A DNA stretch of 33,095 bases, taken from NCBI GenBank assembly GCA_016800925.1, contig JABCPU010000647.1, positions 1 through 33,095 on the forward strand, read 5' to 3'. Positions 29,902 through 33,095 of the stretch are shown here, in pieces. A model generated the notes under the pieces. It did no database searches. It saw nothing but the letters and a program-made list of their open reading frames with translations, and was not told the origin of the DNA. Source of the stretch: Suillus spraguei (Eukaryota > Basidiomycota > Agaricomycetes > Boletales > Suillaceae). Position numbers and translations under genes: made by a program. Position 1 is the stretch's first letter. Each line of letters starts with the position of its first letter.

Positions 29902-31194
29902 ATGCCTCCCCGTAAAGCTCAGAACACACTCCGAGGAGCCGGACTTGGTCCAATCCAACGAGATCCCACACCCATCGTCCAAACATTTACCACTTTCTCT
30001 CAACGCCGTGCAAGCATGAGCGACATAGGTCAAAGTATCTCCGCCCGTCAAGTCAGACCGGATCCGATAACACCAACTCGGAACCCGGATAACCCAGACT
30101 CCAATTCGCGCCCGACCATTCGCTTTGATGATGAGCTGCGCAGTAACCTACCAGATGACGAAGTTGATGATCTGGACAACGAGGACCTGGATGATGAAGA
30201 AGATAAAATCCACCTAAACCCTCAGGACCGGGTCCTAGCCCAACTATCCATAGCCATTAATCACCTCGCTCGCAGTAGCCGTCGCACCCCCACCTCGGAT
30301 GATAGCAAAGTCAAAGTCCGTGAGCCAGATACCTTCGATGGGTCCGAACCTCGCAAGCTCCGGGCATTCTTCGTCCAATGTGAGCTCAACTTCCAGAGCA
30401 AACCTAGCGCTTTCCATTCCGGACGCGCTAAAGTCAATTTCGCCCAATCCTACCTTAAGGGTATGGCTCTCGAGTGGTTTGAACCGGACCTCCTTTCGGA
30501 CGGATATAGCAACCGTCCGGACTGGATGGATGACTACTCCGAGTTCATGCTCGAGCTCCAAACCAATTTCGGACCACATGATCCCTCTGGAGACGCAGAG
30601 ATGCAGTTAGAACAACTCCACATGCGTGACGGACAACGCATCAACAAGTACGTTGTAGAATTCCAGCGACTTGCCTCCCAAGTACGCGAATGGGGAGACG
30701 GAGCCCTACGACGCCAATTCTACAATGGACTTCCGGCTCGAATCAAAGATGAGATTAGTCGCATGGGTAAGCCCACTACCCTTTCGGAGTTCAAGACTCT
30801 CGCCCAGACCATCGACGCCCGTTACTGGGAACGGAGGGGCGAAGTCACCCGAGAGAGTAGAACCACCTCTTCCAATCCTCCCAGGCAGTCAACATCCGAC
30901 CGGACGAACTCCAACTCATCCGGATCCGATACGCCCAGATTCAATAAACCCACATACTCCACAACATCCTCTACCCCGAAAGTTTCGGATCTCCCTAGTG
31001 TTGTTGGTACAGACGGAAAGCTAACCACCCAGGAGCGTCAGAGACGTTTTGACAAAAAGCTCTGTATGTTCTGCGGCGGACCTGGTCACACTGCCCGGGA
31101 ATGCACCAAATCCACTTCGCGCGCTGCCAAAGGCCGCGCCACTGTGCTCACTCCGGAAACGGAACCGGAAGCCTCGGATGAGGCAAAAAATTAG
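29902..31194 (+). CDS. gag: beta Gag polyprotein, intact
   Basis: 430-aa capsid/nucleocapsid precursor of the Ty3/Gypsy element. The ATG at 29902 (MPPRKAQNTLRGAG) is the first in frame after the LTR, 50 nt downstream. Residues about 80-105 are very acidic (DDEVDDLDNEDLDDEEDK). The conserved gag core follows (EPRKLRAFFVQCELNFQSKP, AKVNFAQSYLKGMALEWFEP, MQLEQLHMRDGQRINKYVVE), then a Ser/Thr/Pro-rich linker and a CCHC zinc knuckle at residues 388-401 (CMFCGGPGHTAREC), which should bind element RNA. No internal stop, unlike copy 2. It ends at TAG (31192-31194) immediately after a slippery heptamer, so a fraction of ribosomes is expected to continue into pol in the -1 frame. Confidence 0.93.
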   Translation: MPPRKAQNTLRGAGLGPIQRDPTPIVQTFTTFSQRRASMSDIGQSISARQVRPDPITPTRNPDNPDSNSRPTIRFDDELRSNLPDDEVDDLDNEDLDDEEDKIHLNPQDRVLAQLSIAINHLARSSRRTPTSDDSKVKVREPDTFDGSEPRKLRAFFVQCELNFQSKPSAFHSGRAKVNFAQSYLKGMALEWFEPDLLSDGYSNRPDWMDDYSEFMLELQTNFGPHDPSGDAEMQLEQLHMRDGQRINKYVVEFQRLASQVREWGDGALRRQFYNGLPARIKDEISRMGKPTTLSEFKTLAQTIDARYWERRGEVTRESRTTSSNPPRQSTSDRTNSNSSGSDTPRFNKPTYSTTSSTPKVSDLPSVVGTDGKLTTQERQRRFDKKLCMFCGGPGHTARECTKSTSRAAKGRATVLTPETEPEASDEAKN

Positions 31195-31232
31195 TCCGCG
31201 ACCCTCCTGACTCCGTACGGGATGAGGGTCGC
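31185..31232 (+). promoter_or_regulatory. putative -1 ribosomal frameshift signal between gag and pol
   Basis: Slippery heptamer A-AAA-AAT in the gag frame (31185-31191), stop TAG at 31192-31194, a 6-nt spacer, then a perfect 9-bp stem GCGACCCTC (31198-31206) / GAGGGTCGC (31224-31232), with a small inner TCC/GGA pairing in the loop. The -1 frame is open across the site and leads into the protease region. The heptamer is conserved in copy 2 (17801-17807), where the stem is reduced to 6 bp. Confidence 0.7.
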
Positions 31233-33095
31233 GTTGGCCCAACCCGTGCAATGGAACTACGACTCAACGCTGTAAACTCTTCCTGATCCGAACTCTCTGT
31301 GTCCATATGTCTCTCTTCCATCTTTCTCCAATATATCTGACTTTCCGGCCCTCATAGACTGTGGTTCCTCCCACTGCTTCATAGACACTGATTTCGTCCG
31401 AGAACATAAAATTCCTACCTATCAGATTCCTCCGCTTCCACTCCGTTTATTTGATGGTACATGCAATAACAATATTGTCGAGGCCATAAACTTATCCGTC
31501 CGATTCTCCTCCGGTGTAATCACTTCCGACACGTTCTACGTCACCCCTTTGGATTCCTCTTGTTATATCGTTCTCGGATATAGCTGGCTCACCCGACACA
31601 ATCCGTTGATTGACTGGGTATTGGCAGCATCGAGTTCCGAACTACTGAACAGGGAGAGCCATTAACCCCATCCGCATCACCGCTACCTCCGGACACACCG
31701 TCCCATGGCAGGAAAATCCAATCCGACACCTCTGTTACCTTCGGGTATTCCACCCAAGGAAGATTCCTCCCCTCCAATATCTCCGTCGCCTCAGAGCACC
31801 CCACCCGTGGCAGAGACTCCGCCTCTGACCAAATCCGAACCCTCCGCTGGTACTCCAGTCCCTAACATATCATTGATAAAACGCAGTGGCCTTTTGCCGT
31901 GCCTGCAAGTTAGAAGGATCTACTCAGTTCAGCATCTACCTCCGTCCCTCCGAAGTAAACCTTCGATCTGCATCCGTATCATCCGATCCTCCAGACCTCT
32001 CCAGAATCCCTTCCGATTACCACGAATTCACGGATGTCTTCGACAAAGGCAAAGCCGGACAACTTCCCCCCACATCGACCCTACGATCTCAAGATTGAGT
32101 TGGAAGAAGGGGCTAGTCCGCCCCTCAGAACCATATACTCTCTTTCTCCGGTAGAGCTTGAGGCCCTCCGGAAGTTCCTTGATGAAAACATCTCGTCCGG
32201 ACTCCTCCGTTCCTCATCTTCTCCCCCACGGAGCCCCGTCCTATTTGTCAAAAAGAAGGATGGATCCCTCCGCCTTTGTGTGGATTTCCGCGGCCTTAAC
32301 CACATCACCAAGAAGGACCGATATCCGTTACCCCTCATTGCCGACCTACTAGACTCCCCGAGCCGCGCTAAAGTTTATACCAAAATTGATCTCCGATCTG
32401 CATATCACCTCGTCCGGATAACAGAAGGAGACGAGTGGAAGACTTCCTTCCGTACGCGCTATGGCTCCTATGAATGGTTGGTGATGCCGGAAGGCCTCAC
32501 GAATGCTCCGGCAGCTTTCCAGCGCTTTGTCAATAGCGTGTTTGCCGATATGCTGGACGTATGTGTTGTTGTATATCTGGATGACATCCTTATCTATTCC
32601 CAAGACCTTGCAAGTCATAAGGAACATGTCCGAGAAGTTTTACGACGTCTCCGTAAACACCGACTATATGCCAAACCCGAGAAATGCGAATTCCACTCTC
32701 CTCCGTCGATATCTTGGTTACCTCCTATCTCCGGATGGCTTGACAATGTCGTCCGAAAATCCAGTCTATCATAGACTGGCCAGAGCCTCGGAAAGTCAAG
32801 GACATCCAATCTTTCCTCGGATTCGCTAATTTCTATCGTCGCTTCATCTTCAACTACTCGGATATCGTGGTTCCCCTTACTCGACTCACTCGCAAGGGCG
32901 TCACTTGGGACTTTTCCGAGGAATGCCGGAATCATTTAACGCACTCAAGAAAGCCTTCACGTCCGCTCCGTGCTTACGCATTGGATTCCGAATGTTCCTA
33001 TAGTTGTGGAAACTGATGCCTCGGATTATGCTATCGCTGGGGAATTACTATCCATTGTGTGCCCCAGACTCGGAACCTTCGTCCGGTTGGGCATT
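31195..33095 (+). pseudogene. pol: beta pol, copy 3 (protease, RT, start of RNase H)
   Basis: Read in the -1 frame after gag. Protease with PALIDCGSSHCFID (Asp codon 31357-31359). RT about 32090-32700 with [50 protein letters not shown] and YLDD at 32574-32585. RNase H begins at [12 protein letters not shown] near 33010 and is cut by the window end. Catalytic residues are better kept than in copy 2, and the CGA codons mutated to TGA there are intact here. However, a run of small indels relative to copy 2 (near 31273, 31620, 31705, 31880, 32068, 32705, 32755, 32930 and 33062) shifts the frame repeatedly. This may be decay or base-calling error. Confidence 0.85.

Larger units (their letters stand above)
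29083..33095 (+). mobile_element. beta chromovirus (Ty3/Gypsy), copy 3, cut by the window end
   Basis: The best copy in the window: intact 769-bp 5' LTR, perfect self-primer site, intact gag, frameshift signal and pol into RNase H. Inserted into the repeat-family gene; the left duplication unit should be CAGGT (29078-29082), with the right unit expected beyond the window. Confidence 0.92.

Noticed and set aside
1..33095. CRISPR arrays, rRNA, tRNA genes, riboswitches, bacterial promoters
   Set aside because: No regular short repeats with spacers, no tRNA T-loop/anticodon arrangement (GGTTCGAA words occur only inside LTR, gag or palindromic repeat), and the genes have spliceosomal introns.

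Overview
The window looks like repeat-dominated DNA from a basidiomycete fungus, most likely an agaricomycete. The evidence is the short introns (about 45-75 nt with GTRNGT-like donors), a pepsin-type secreted protease of the polyporopepsin kind, an alpha-type protein kinase of the family expanded in mushrooms, a tnp2-like transposase, an integrase-core protein and several chromodomain Ty3/Gypsy retrotransposons. No tRNA, rRNA or CRISPR array was seen. Nearly every gene is broken, and where a better-preserved copy exists many of the stops are CGA-to-TGA changes.

Layout. 1-1254 (minus): secreted aspartic protease with two frameshifts, its C-terminus off the window. 1733-1905: palindromic GGTTCG/CCGAAC repeat. 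2065-7318: graveyard of an LTR family called alpha here (ends TGTTAC...GTAACA, about 475 bp). It holds one alpha LTR inserted inside another in the opposite orientation, the 3' end of an alpha chromovirus on the minus strand (integrase tail, chromodomain, then an extra zinc-knuckle ORF directly before its LTR), and a second copy of that extra ORF. 7894-11744: minus-strand tnp2-like transposase pseudogene split by an LTR-like element X, which is itself split by a solo LTR of a second family, beta. 12145-12235: a 91-bp near-perfect palindrome. 12319-14193 (minus): decayed integrase-core (DDE) gene. 15133-15697: another LTR-like fragment.

15698-22962: beta chromovirus copy 2 (5' LTR, gag, pol with protease, RT, RNase H, integrase and chromodomain), riddled with stops, with an alpha solo LTR in RNase H and a coiled-coil ORF antisense to it downstream of pol; its 3' LTR is absent. 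23175-25878: alpha-kinase gene, decayed. 26654-29082: uncharacterised mushroom repeat-family protein, interrupted by a second X element and then by beta copy 3, which runs from 29083 off the window end with an intact 430-aa gag.

Beta copy 3 shows how the element probably works. A TATA box lies 34 nt before an 11-nt stretch that is exactly complementary to the sequence 2 nt downstream of the LTR, which predicts self-primed reverse transcription as in Tf1. Gag ends at a slippery A-AAA-AAT heptamer followed immediately by TAG, then after 6 nt by a 9-bp hairpin, with pol in the -1 frame. In copy 2 the primer-binding site and the hairpin have both been damaged by CpG-to-CpA changes. The last 1.8 kb of the window carries a sudden cluster of small indels that may be decay or poor consensus sequence.
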